Source: Pseudomonas asplenii (GTDB lineage: Bacteria; Pseudomonadota; Gammaproteobacteria; Pseudomonadales; Pseudomonadaceae). Taken from it: a DNA stretch of 64,000 nucleotides. Position 1 is the stretch's first letter, and every line of letters begins with the position of its first letter. The stretch covers positions 2,356,001 through 2,420,000 of the forward strand of contig NZ_LT629777.1 of NCBI RefSeq assembly GCF_900105475.1. Reading direction: 5' to 3'. The position numbers and the translations under genes are program-made. Of this stretch, positions 44,218 through 53,740 are shown piece by piece. The notes below the pieces were generated by a model. The model ran no database searches. It was not told the origin of the DNA and saw nothing but the letters and a program-made list of their open reading frames with translations.

Positions 44218-44871
44218 TCAGTGGGTCTCGGCTTTGGACGCACCGGCAAAACGGCTGCGCAGCACGCCGATGATCATCGGCACCAGCGACAGGACGATGA
44301 TGAAGACCACCAGCAACGACAGGTTTTTCTTGATGAACGGGACGTTGCCGAAGAAGTAGCCGAGGGTCACCAGGCCGCCGACCCAGAGCACGGTCCCCAG
44401 CACGCTGAACATGAAAAAGCGCGGGTAGGGCATGCGGCCAACGCCGGCGACGAACGGGGCGAAGGTCCGCAGGATCGGCAGAAAGCGCGCCAGCGTCACG
44501 GTCTTGCCGCCGTGGCGATCGTAGAAGTCGTGGGTTTTCTGCAGATAGTCGCGGCGGAAGATCTTCGAGTTCGGGTTGCTGAACAGTTTCTCGCCCGCCG
44601 TGCGGCCGATGATGTAGTTGGTGCTGTCACCGAGGATCGCCGCCAGCATCAGCAGCCCGCCCAGCAGCACCGGGTCCATGCCACCACCGGCAGCGACGGC
44701 GCCAGCGATGAATAGCAACGAGTCGCCCGGCAGGAACGGCATCACCACCAGGCCGGTTTCACAGAAGATCACCAGAAACAGGATGGCATAGATCCATGGC
44801 CCGTAATTGTTCACCAACATGTCGAGATACACATCGAGATGCAGGATTAAGTCCAGCGGGTTGAAATCCAT
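44218..44871 (-). CDS. DedA-family membrane protein
   Basis: A 217-residue inner-membrane protein with the DedA/VTT fold. Family marks include ETGLVVMPFLPGDSLLFIAG, GDSTNYIIGRTAGEKL and the FYDRHGGKTVTLARFLPILR motif, in which the charged residues are needed for function in E. coli DedA proteins. These proteins act as lipid or undecaprenyl-phosphate flippases and affect envelope integrity and pH homeostasis. ATG 44871 lies 8 bp after AGGTG; an upstream GTG at 44880 is less likely. It lies just upstream of mtfA and is likely co-transcribed. Confidence 0.9.
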   Translation of the reverse strand: MDFNPLDLILHLDVYLDMLVNNYGPWIYAILFLVIFCETGLVVMPFLPGDSLLFIAGAVAAGGGMDPVLLGGLLMLAAILGDSTNYIIGRTAGEKLFSNPNSKIFRRDYLQKTHDFYDRHGGKTVTLARFLPILRTFAPFVAGVGRMPYPRFFMFSVLGTVLWVGGLVTLGYFFGNVPFIKKNLSLLVVFIIVLSLVPMIIGVLRSRFAGASKAETH

Positions 44872-44932
44872 GGGTGGCACCTGTGTTGACGGTCCGGCTC
44901 GGCAGACCTGCGCAAAAAATGGACGCGTAGTT

Positions 44933-44955
44933 AACTACATTGGATGTAGTTTTTT
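44933..44955. promoter_or_regulatory. AT-rich palindrome upstream of the DedA gene
   Basis: AACTACAT-TGG-ATGTAGTT followed by TTTT lies 62 bp upstream of the DedA start. On the plus strand it looks like a terminator, but no plus-strand gene precedes it; on the minus strand it is in the promoter region, where it could be an operator. Confidence 0.45.
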
Positions 44956-45080
44956 CGTACATTGATATGAAATCGGGATTATAAGAGCTGGAGAGGATTC
45001 TGCTTGCAGAGTTTGTAGCGAAGAGTGTCGCGGGCCCCTTGCAAATGCGGGCAGTTACCCGGTGGTGGGTTTGAGTCTGT

Positions 45081-45204
45081 CTTCGCGAGGGGCCGACGCA
45101 TCGGTGACTCGTCCTTCCACCAGGTTGGGCGGCACTCACCCCCTCTGTGTTCGCCGCCGCCCCTTGTGGATGCGGGATTCACCGATGCGTCGGCCCCCGC
45201 GAAG
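45081..45204. repeat. Large inverted repeat, CTTCGCG...GCCGACGCATCGGTGA
   Basis: The arms (45081-45107 and 45179-45204) are reverse complements with a single insertion and a mismatch; about 71 bases lie between them. The arm sequence differs from the usual Pseudomonas REP core. It fills most of the gap between the DedA promoter region and the GNAT gene; the rest of 44872-45214 shows nothing else. Confidence 0.8.
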
Positions 45205-45214
45205 AGGGCGCCGG

Positions 45215-45673
45215 TCAGTCATCGCTGATCGGCAGCACGTAGTTCTTGAACTCGGTGTCTTCGCGAAAACCGATGGATTCGTAGGTCTTCTGTGCCACCT
45301 GGTTGTCGCTGCTGGTAGACACCCGCAGTCGCACCGCGTGGGTTTCCCGGGCCATTTTCTTTGCCGTGCGCATCAGGTTGTCTGCGACCAACTGGCGCCG
45401 GGCGTCTTCGGCGACGTAGATGTCGTTGAGGATCCACACGCGCTTGAGCGACAGTGAGGAGAAACTTGGATAGAGCTGGCAGAAACCCAGCAGCTTCTTG
45501 TCGTCATCATCCGCCAGGGCCAGGTAGATCACCGACTCCTTGCGGCGCAGGCGTTTTTCCAGAAAGTTGCGGGACGAATCCGGCAGGGGCAAGGCGCCAT
45601 AGAATTCGCGGTATTTGACGAACAGGGGCGTCAACAGGTCCAGATGTTCCAGGGTCGCTTGAGTAATCCGCAT
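45215..45673 (-). CDS. GNAT-family N-acetyltransferase
   Basis: A 152-residue acetyltransferase of the GNAT superfamily. The acetyl-CoA signature lies near residues 88-105 (IYVAEDARRQLVADNLMRTA, matching the R/Q-x-x-G/A pyrophosphate loop), preceded by the beta strand LLGFCQLYPSFSSLSLKRVWILND and followed by the GNAT motif B VRLRVSTSSDNQVAQKTYESIGF. The substrate is unknown. It stands alone between a large inverted repeat and the ethanolamine genes. Confidence 0.88.
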   Translation of the reverse strand: MRITQATLEHLDLLTPLFVKYREFYGALPLPDSSRNFLEKRLRRKESVIYLALADDDDKKLLGFCQLYPSFSSLSLKRVWILNDIYVAEDARRQLVADNLMRTAKKMARETHAVRLRVSTSSDNQVAQKTYESIGFREDTEFKNYVLPISDD

Positions 45674-45780
45674 AGATCAGGCCTCAACTTCGTGGATATG
45701 ACGGCAAACGGTTCACTCACTCGGGCAGCCGCAACGCCGATGCTGCCCAAAGCGTAGGAAAAGAGCAATCCGGATGGCCG

Positions 45781-46611
45781 TCAGCCTTTGGGCGAACCCA
45801 GCAGGAAGTTGCCGCTCGAGTGGACATCCGATTCGCTTTCCAGTGTTTGCACTTGGGCCTCGTCCTTGAGATTGACCCCCGACAACTGTCGGCGGCAGGC
45901 TTCTTTCATCAGATACAGCAACTTGTGGGCGGCCAGGCCGTAACTCATCCCTTCCAGCCGCACGTTGGAAATGCAGTTGCGATAAGCGTCGGTCAGGCCG
46001 ACCCTGGGATTATAGGTGAAATACAAGCCCAGGCTGTCCGGCGAGCTCAAACCCGGGCGTTCGCCGATCAGGATCACCACCATTTTTGCGCCCAGCAGTT
46101 CGCCGATCTCGTCGGCGACGGCGACGCGTCCCTGTTCCACCAGGATCACCGGCGACCGCGACCAGCCTTCGGCTTCGATTTGTTCTTCCAGGCGGGCCAG
46201 GAACGGCACGGTATGTCGATGCACGGCCAGCGCCGACAGCCCGTCGGCGACGACAATCGCCAGGTCGACCCCGCCTGGGTGGGCCTGCGCATATTCGCGC
46301 AGCCGTTGGGCCGAGACCTCATTGAGCTTGCGCCCCAGGTCCGGGCGTTGCAGGTAGCTGTGGCGGTCATCGGCGGCGCTGTGCAGCAACAGGGTGTCCC
46401 GCCCACGCTCGGCCAGTTGGCTGGCGAGACCGGCGTGGTCGAACGGCAGGTGCACCGCATCGCGGGCCTGGGCGTGGGCGAACTGGAAGTCCAGTTGCGC
46501 GCGGGTCGGCAGGCTGGTGCCGGTCCGGCCCAGGGCGATACGCGCCGGGGTCAGGCGGCGCAGTTGCAACCAGGGGTTGTCGTTGTCGATCTCGTTGGCC
46601 ATGTCATTCAT
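45781..46611 (-). CDS. eutC: Ethanolamine ammonia-lyase small subunit
   Basis: A 276-residue small subunit of the adenosylcobalamin-dependent ammonia-lyase that converts ethanolamine to acetaldehyde and ammonia. Family marks include [36 protein letters not shown], the middle [19 protein letters not shown] and [14 protein letters not shown]. The start overlaps the eutB stop (ATGA). It is the fourth gene of the exaC-eat-eutB-eutC operon. There are no carboxysome-shell eut genes near, so this is the short pseudomonad ethanolamine pathway. Confidence 0.96.
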   Translation of the reverse strand: MNDMANEIDNDNPWLQLRRLTPARIALGRTGTSLPTRAQLDFQFAHAQARDAVHLPFDHAGLASQLAERGRDTLLLHSAADDRHSYLQRPDLGRKLNEVSAQRLREYAQAHPGGVDLAIVVADGLSALAVHRHTVPFLARLEEQIEAEGWSRSPVILVEQGRVAVADEIGELLGAKMVVILIGERPGLSSPDSLGLYFTYNPRVGLTDAYRNCISNVRLEGMSYGLAAHKLLYLMKEACRRQLSGVNLKDEAQVQTLESESDVHSSGNFLLGSPKG

Positions 46612-48002
46612 CCTAGCTGCTCCAGGGCCTGGCGGAACGCCGGCGGCAGGTTACTGCCGAAATGCACCTTGCCATCGGCCTGGGTGAAAATCCCCATCTT
46701 CGCCAACCACTGCTCGAACTCCGGCGCCGGCTTCAGGCCCAGGGTCTGGCGGGCATAAAGGGCATCGTGGAACGAGGTGGTCTGGTAGTTGAGCATGATG
46801 TCGTCGGAGCCGGGAATCCCCATGATGAAGTTGATCCCGGCCACGCCGAGCAGGGTCAGCAGGGTATCCATGTCGTCCTGGTCGGCTTCGGCATGGTTGG
46901 TGTAGCAGATATCGCAGCCCATGGGCACGCCCAGCAACTTGCCACAGAAGTGGTCTTCCAGGCCGGCGCGGATAATCTGTTTGCCGTTGTACAGATATTC
47001 CGGGCCGATGAAGCCGACCACGGTGTTGACCAGAAATGGCTTGAAGTGCCGGGCCACGGCGTAGGCGCGAGTTTCGCAGGTCTGTTGGTCGACGCCGAAG
47101 TGGGCGTTGGCCGACAACGCGCTGCCCTGGCCGGTCTCGAAATACATCAGGTTCTGGCCGAGGGTGCCGCGATTGAGGCTCAGGCCGGCGTCGTAGCCTT
47201 CCTGGAGGATCTTCAAACTGATGCCGAAACTGGCGTTGGCCGCCTCGGTGCCGGCGATGGATTGGAACACCAGGTCCAGCGGCACGCCTCGGTTGATCGC
47301 CTCGATGGAGGTGGTGACGTGGGTCAGCACGCAGGCTTGAGTCGGGATTTCGTAGCGTTTGATCACCGCGTCGAGCATCTGCAGCAGATCGCAGATCGAA
47401 CTCAGGCTGTCGGTGGCCGGGTTGATGCCGATCATCGCGTCGCCGTTGCCGTAGAGCAGGCCGTCGAGAACGCTGGCTGCGATGCCGGCCGGATCGTCGG
47501 TCGGATGGTTGGGTTGCAGGCGGGTCGACAGTCGCCCGCGCAGACCCAGGGTGCCACGGAATTTCGTCACCACGCGGATCTTCTGCGCCACCAGCACCAG
47601 GTCCTGGACGCGCATGATCTTGGAGACCGCAGCGGCCATTTCCGGGGTCAGTCCAGGGGCGAGGGCGCGCAGGCTCTGTTCGTCGGCGGCGTCGCTGAGC
47701 AGCCAGTCGCGCAGGCCGCCGACGGTCAGGTGGCTGACGGCAGCGAAGGCCTGCTTGTCGTGGGTGTCGACGATCAGCCGGGTGACTTCGTCGGATTCAT
47801 AGGGAATCAGCATTTCCTCGAGGAAATGCTTGAGGGGAATATTGGCCAAGGTCATCTGGGCTGCGACCCGTTCGCCGTCGTTCTGTGCGGCGACGCCAGC
47901 GAGAAAATCGCCGGAACGGGCGGGACTGGCCTTGGCCATGACCTCCTTGAGGCTGTCGAAGCGATAGGTCTGGGCGCCGACGGAATGGGCGAATGTGGCC
48001 AT
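46608..48002 (-). CDS. eutB: Ethanolamine ammonia-lyase large subunit
   Basis: A 464-residue catalytic subunit with a TIM barrel that binds ethanolamine and the cobalamin cofactor. Diagnostic blocks are [36 protein letters not shown], the substrate loop [34 protein letters not shown] and [16 protein letters not shown]. The length fits the family (about 450-465). It overlaps eutC by four bases and follows the permease gene. EatR and sigma-54 control the equivalent P. aeruginosa operon. Confidence 0.97.
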   Translation of the reverse strand: MATFAHSVGAQTYRFDSLKEVMAKASPARSGDFLAGVAAQNDGERVAAQMTLANIPLKHFLEEMLIPYESDEVTRLIVDTHDKQAFAAVSHLTVGGLRDWLLSDAADEQSLRALAPGLTPEMAAAVSKIMRVQDLVLVAQKIRVVTKFRGTLGLRGRLSTRLQPNHPTDDPAGIAASVLDGLLYGNGDAMIGINPATDSLSSICDLLQMLDAVIKRYEIPTQACVLTHVTTSIEAINRGVPLDLVFQSIAGTEAANASFGISLKILQEGYDAGLSLNRGTLGQNLMYFETGQGSALSANAHFGVDQQTCETRAYAVARHFKPFLVNTVVGFIGPEYLYNGKQIIRAGLEDHFCGKLLGVPMGCDICYTNHAEADQDDMDTLLTLLGVAGINFIMGIPGSDDIMLNYQTTSFHDALYARQTLGLKPAPEFEQWLAKMGIFTQADGKVHFGSNLPPAFRQALEQLG

Positions 48003-48044
48003 GGGCGGTGTCCTCCTGAATCTGGGGTGGCGATAACGCTATCT

Positions 48045-48113
48045 TGTGGGAGCGGCCGGCCGTTCGCGGACAGCGGAGTGTCGTGCACAAAACGGGCGTG
48101 CGACGCTCCTACA
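48045..48113. repeat. REP-like element between eat and eutB
   Basis: TGTGGGAGCGGCCGGCCGTTCGCGGA and GCGTGCGACGCTCCTACA are the outward ends of a diverged Pseudomonas palindrome in the 211-bp gap of the ethanolamine operon. Confidence 0.55.
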
Positions 48114-48143
48114 GTCCCGAGGTGTTCCGTGTTCCTATGTTTC

Positions 48144-48178
48144 GTGTTCGGTGTTCGGTGTTCGGTGTTCGGTGTTCC
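48144..48178. repeat. Tandem heptamer repeat (GTGTTCG)n
   Basis: Five consecutive copies of GTGTTCG, the last ending GTGTTCC, with two further degenerate copies (GTGTTCC) nearby at 48123-48135. It lies between eat and eutB inside the operon. Seven-base units can slip during replication and change length between strains. Confidence 0.9.
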
Positions 48179-48213
48179 GGGGCAGGGCGTGGTACGCCCT
48201 GCGCTGGTGCAAT

Positions 48214-49584
48214 TCAGTCACCGGTCAGCATAGCGTCTGCCGGCGCCTGCGAGCGCTGGCTGGCGGTCAACTGGAAGTAGATGAAGCCCGCCACCATGAA
48301 ACCCAGGAAAATCAGGCCGATCAGGGTGTTGAACCAGGCCATCGCCACCAGGCAGACCAGGGCCAATGCAAGGGCGATGCCGGGCACGATCGGATAACCC
48401 GGCGCGCGGAAGGTACGCTCCAGGTTCGGCTCGCTGCGCCGCAGCTTGAACAGGCTCAGCATACTGATGATGTACATGACGATCGCACCGAATACCGACA
48501 TGGTGATCATCGCCGCCGTCAGGCTCATGCCCTGCAGGTTGACCAGGCCGTCGCTGTAGATCGCCGCGATGCCGATCACCCCACCCACGAGGATTGCCCG
48601 GTGCGGGGTACGAAAACGCGAGAGCTTGGCCAGCGACTGCGGCAGGTAGCCGGCCCGGGCGAGTGCGAAGAACTGACGCGAGTAGCCGAGAATGATCCCG
48701 TGGAAGCTCGCCACCAGGCCGAACAGGCCGATCCACACCAGCATGTGCATCCAGCTCGAGTTGTTGCCGACCACCGCTTTCATGGCCTGGGGCAGCGGGT
48801 CGTTGATGTTCGACAGTTGGCGCCAGTCGCCGACGCCACCGGCCATCACCATCACGCCGATGGCCAGGAACACCAGGGTCAGGATGCCGCTGACATAGGC
48901 CTTGGGAATGGTGCGTTTGGGGTCCTTGGCTTCTTCGGCGGCCATGGCCGCGCCTTCGATGGCGAGGAAGAACCAGATGGCGAAGGGGATGGCGGCGAAG
49001 ATACCGGGGATCGCGTCCAGGCTGAAGGTGCTCGACCCCGACCAGCCATTGAGCACGAAGTTGCTGAAGCTGAAGCCCGGCGCGACCACGCCCATGAAGA
49101 CCAGCAGCTCGGCCACCGCCAGCACGGTGACCACCAGCTCGAAGGTCGCGGCGATGCTGACGCCGAGGATGTTCAGGGTCATGAAGACGATATAGGCGCC
49201 CACGGCGGCGATCTTCGGATCGAGGCCGGGATACTGCACATTGAGATAGGCGCCAATGGCCATGGCAATTGCCGGTGGGGCGAAGACGAATTCGATCAGG
49301 GTGGCGATCCCGGCGATCAGGCCGCCTTTTTCGCCGAAGGCACGACGGCTGTAGGCAAAGGGGCCGCCAGCGTGGGGAATAGCGGTGGTGAGTTCGGTGA
49401 AACTGAAGATGAAACAGGTGTACATGGTCGCCACCATCAAGGCGGTGACGAGGAACCCCAGGGTCCCGGCGGTGCCCCAGCCATAACTCCAGCCAAAGTA
49501 TTCACCGGAGATCACCAGGCCGACCGCGATACCCCACAGGTGCAGGGTACCGAGGGTCGGTTTGAGTTCGGTTTGGGTTGTCAT
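48214..49584 (-). CDS. eat: Ethanolamine permease
   Basis: A 456-residue APC-family transporter with twelve hydrophobic segments, e.g. GLVISGEYFGWSYGWGTAGT and AYIVFMTLNILGVSIAATFELVV. The N-terminal GEYFGWSYGWG and the run PHAGGPFAYSRRAFGEKGG match ethanolamine permeases next to eutBC. It imports ethanolamine as carbon or nitrogen source. It sits downstream of exaC, separated by a perfect hairpin at 49704, and upstream of eutB. Confidence 0.93.
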   Translation of the reverse strand: MTTQTELKPTLGTLHLWGIAVGLVISGEYFGWSYGWGTAGTLGFLVTALMVATMYTCFIFSFTELTTAIPHAGGPFAYSRRAFGEKGGLIAGIATLIEFVFAPPAIAMAIGAYLNVQYPGLDPKIAAVGAYIVFMTLNILGVSIAATFELVVTVLAVAELLVFMGVVAPGFSFSNFVLNGWSGSSTFSLDAIPGIFAAIPFAIWFFLAIEGAAMAAEEAKDPKRTIPKAYVSGILTLVFLAIGVMVMAGGVGDWRQLSNINDPLPQAMKAVVGNNSSWMHMLVWIGLFGLVASFHGIILGYSRQFFALARAGYLPQSLAKLSRFRTPHRAILVGGVIGIAAIYSDGLVNLQGMSLTAAMITMSVFGAIVMYIISMLSLFKLRRSEPNLERTFRAPGYPIVPGIALALALVCLVAMAWFNTLIGLIFLGFMVAGFIYFQLTASQRSQAPADAMLTGD

Positions 49585-49703
49585 AAGTCCTCGCTTGTCT
49601 TTCTTATTGTTTGGTTGTTGGACTTTCGGGTGTCGATTTGCTGTACAGCGTGCACGCAGAGCCCGTGCCGGTGTGGCCAGGCGTTATGTTGGGGGCAGGA
49701 TGG

Positions 49704-49733
49704 GCCCATTCGCGGGCAAGCCCGCGAATGGGC
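49704..49733. repeat. Perfect 14-bp hairpin between exaC and eat
   Basis: GCCCATTCGCGGGC-AA-GCCCGCGAATGGGC is a perfect 14-bp stem with a two-base loop, built from the REP core. It lies 10 bp past the exaC stop and could stabilise the exaC message or reduce read-through into eat. Confidence 0.85.
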
Positions 49734-49742
49734 TTTCAGGAG

Positions 49743-51263
<1,521 letters not shown>

Positions 51264-51329
51264 GGTGAGTGTCTCCTTGGCTTTTGTGCTTATTAGGGAG
51301 TACGCGGTTGAGCGTCTGACAAGCGTAGA

Positions 51330-51344
51330 GCAAAGGTCGGGCCA
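51330..51344 (-). promoter_or_regulatory. Sigma-54 promoter of exaC-eat-eutBC
   Basis: On the minus strand the sequence TGGCCCGACCTTTGC matches TGGCAC-N5-TTGC with one mismatch and exact GG-GC spacing, 67 bp upstream of exaC. The alternative sigma factor fits the enhancer-binding protein EatR encoded next door. Confidence 0.85.
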
Positions 51345-51405
51345 GTGCGTTGCAAGCCCTCTATGACGGGGCCTCGCCTGGTGGGGGCGAGACGCAGGCG
51401 GGTGG

Positions 51406-51447
51406 GCTGTGACAACGGTGGTACAGCCGGGGGTGACACTTTGTAAC
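51406..51447. promoter_or_regulatory. Candidate EatR binding sites upstream of the sigma-54 promoter
   Basis: Two imperfect palindromes lie 60-105 bp upstream of the -24 element: GCTGT-N12-ACAGC at 51406-51427 and GTGACA-CTT-TGTAAC at 51433-51447. Position and symmetry suit an enhancer, but neither is a known consensus to me. Confidence 0.4.
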
Positions 51448-51596
51448 GCTTTCGGCGCAGTCCGTGACTCATCGGTCGTGGGGTGATTGCAATGCTCGCC
51501 GTGCAGGAGGATGCTGGCGGTTCAGGTGAAGTCGAACACACCAGAACTTCTGTGGGGATGGCCAGCCGTCCCTGCAAAGGGGGAGAACAATAAGAA

Positions 51597-53519
51597 ATGC
51601 ACAACAACCATCTGAGTCGTCACGCCCAGCAGGTGCTCACCGTGACCCAGGGCAAGGCCTTGAGCGGCGGTCCGGGCAGTGATCCGTCGATTGCCCGTTC
51701 CTGGCTGCGCTGCCTGGAGGACTACCACCTCGACCCCTCGTTGAGCATTGCACCGACCGTGCTTGAACACGGTCGCCTGCTGGAAAGCCGCGAGCGTCTG
51801 CGCCAGGTGTTGCAGATTGCCGGCAACGAGATGACCAGCCTGCACCAGCAGTTGTCTGGCGCCGGCCATGCCGTGCTGCTGACCGATGCCCGTGGGGTGA
51901 TCCTCAACTGTGTCACCGCGCCCGCCGAGCGCAAGATCTTCGAACGTGCCGGGCTCTGGCTCGGTGCGGACTGGAGCGAAGCGTGCGAAGGCACCAACGG
52001 TATCGGCACCTGCCTGGTTGAACGGCAGGCGCTGACCATCCACCAGGGCGAACACTTTCGTGGCCGCCATACCGGCCTGACCTGCTCCGCCAGCCCGGTG
52101 TTCGATCCCCAGGGTGAGTTGCTGGCGGTGCTGGATGTTTCCTCGGCCCGTCCGGAAATGTCCCGGCAGAGTCAGTTCCATACCATGGCGCTGGTGAACC
52201 TGTCGGCGAAGATGATCGAGAGCTGCTATTTCCTGCGCCATTACGACCAGCACTGGCTGTTGCGTTTCCATTTGCAGGCCGAATCCGTTGGCCTGTTCAG
52301 CGAGGGGTTGCTGGCGTTCGATGGCGAAGGACGGGTCTGTGCGGTCAACCAGAGTGCCCTGAACCTGCTGGGGCTGGGCCGTGGCAGCCTGCTCGGGCAG
52401 CCGGTAGAGGCGTTCTTCGATTGTGCGCTGGATGAGCTGCTCGGTCGGGCCAGTGCCCAGGCCAGCGCCAGTTGGCCGTTGCGTACCCGCGATGGGCGCA
52501 GCCTGTTCGCCGTGTTGCGTGGTCAGCCGCGCAGCGTGCCCAAGCCGCTGGTGCCGGCGCCCCTGTTGGTACCGGGTGTGGGGAGCGTCCAGGCGGACAT
52601 TTGCCTGGATGACCAGGCGCTGCAAAATGACTTTCGCAAGGCCTTGCGGGTCTTCGAGCGCGATGTGCCGTTATTGATCAACGGCGAAACCGGCTCGGGC
52701 AAGGAAGCCTTTGCCAAGGCGGTGCACCAGTCCAGCCAGCGCGCGCAAAAGCCCTTTGTCGCCCTCAACTGTGCAGCGATCCCCGAAAGCCTGATCGAAA
52801 GCGAATTGTTCGGTTATCGCGGCGGCAGCTTTACTGGCGCCCGCAAGGAAGGGATGCGCGGCAAGTTGCAGCAGGCCGATGGCGGCACACTGTTTCTCGA
52901 TGAGATCGGCGACATGCCGCTGGCCTTGCAGACCCGCTTGCTGAGGGTGCTGGAGGATCGGCAGGTGGTGCCGATCGGTGGCGAGCCCGAGGCGGTCAAC
53001 GTGCGGATCATCAGTGCGACCCACCGTCATCTGCTGGAGCGGGTGCAGGACGGCCGTTTCCGCGAGGATCTGTATTACCGGCTCAATGGGCTGGAGATCG
53101 CCCTGCCGGCTTTGCGCGAGCGCAGCGACAAATCGCGGTTGCTGGATTTTCTGTTGGCGCAGGAGGCGGCGGGGCAGGTGGTGTCGATCGAGGCGGCGGC
53201 GCGTCAGGCCCTGTTGGGGTTCGCCTGGCCGGGGAATGTCCGGCAGTTGCGCACGGTGCTGCGTACCCTGGTGGCGTTGTGTGAGGACGGGCGGATCGGG
53301 ATTGCGGATCTGCCAGCGATGATTCGTCAGGCTCGTCCGGTGGTCGAGGCAGTGGTGGTTGAGCCGATTGAGGCGCATCCGCTGGAAGATGCCGAGCGCG
53401 TGGCGTTGCTCAATGCGCTGGAGCAGCAGCGTTGGCACATGACCAACACGGCGGGGCAGTTGGGGGTCAGTCGCAACACCCTTTACAGGAAGCTGCGCAA
53501 GCACGGGATTGCCCGCTAG
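51597..53519 (+). CDS. eatR: Sigma-54-dependent enhancer-binding protein EatR
   Basis: A 640-residue Fis-family activator divergent from exaC. The N-terminal half has a GAF-type sensor (about 60-210, with EGTNGIGTCLVERQALTIHQ), then a PAS-like part around 240-290. The AAA+ ATPase (about 340-550) has Walker A GETGSGKEAFAKAV, Walker B TLFLDEIGDMPL and the sigma-54 contact loop GGSFTGARKE. GAFTGA has become GSFTGA. The C-terminus is a Fis helix-turn-helix (TAGQLGVSRNTLYRKLRKHG). In P. aeruginosa EatR (PA4021) activates ethanolamine genes with RpoN. GGGGGAG precedes the ATG. Confidence 0.93.
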   Translation: MHNNHLSRHAQQVLTVTQGKALSGGPGSDPSIARSWLRCLEDYHLDPSLSIAPTVLEHGRLLESRERLRQVLQIAGNEMTSLHQQLSGAGHAVLLTDARGVILNCVTAPAERKIFERAGLWLGADWSEACEGTNGIGTCLVERQALTIHQGEHFRGRHTGLTCSASPVFDPQGELLAVLDVSSARPEMSRQSQFHTMALVNLSAKMIESCYFLRHYDQHWLLRFHLQAESVGLFSEGLLAFDGEGRVCAVNQSALNLLGLGRGSLLGQPVEAFFDCALDELLGRASAQASASWPLRTRDGRSLFAVLRGQPRSVPKPLVPAPLLVPGVGSVQADICLDDQALQNDFRKALRVFERDVPLLINGETGSGKEAFAKAVHQSSQRAQKPFVALNCAAIPESLIESELFGYRGGSFTGARKEGMRGKLQQADGGTLFLDEIGDMPLALQTRLLRVLEDRQVVPIGGEPEAVNVRIISATHRHLLERVQDGRFREDLYYRLNGLEIALPALRERSDKSRLLDFLLAQEAAGQVVSIEAAARQALLGFAWPGNVRQLRTVLRTLVALCEDGRIGIADLPAMIRQARPVVEAVVVEPIEAHPLEDAERVALLNALEQQRWHMTNTAGQLGVSRNTLYRKLRKHGIAR

Positions 53520-53574
53520 GCGCAGACGCTGTGAACACCCATTCGACAGTCTCGTGATTTGCACAGAATTGGCC

Positions 53575-53675
53575 GGCCTCTTCGCGGGCAAGCCACGCGC
53601 CTACAGAGTTTTGTACTTCGCCCATCTGATGTACGACGCCCTCCTGTAGGAGCGTGGCTTGCCCGCGAAGGGGCC
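53575..53675. repeat. REP pair between eatR and a chemoreceptor gene
   Basis: Arms at 53575-53605 and 53645-53675 are near-exact reverse complements around GCGGGCAAGCCACGC, with 39 bases between them. The two neighbouring genes converge on this point. Confidence 0.88.
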
Positions 53676-53740
53676 CTCAAGCCTGGCCGAGAGCCCTGTA
53701 GCCAACCACTGACACCCCGTCAGGCACAAGCCCGATCAGG

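Noticed and set aside
48123..48178. CRISPR array
   Set aside because: The repeats are 7 bp without spacers, so it is a microsatellite. No cas genes are present in the window.
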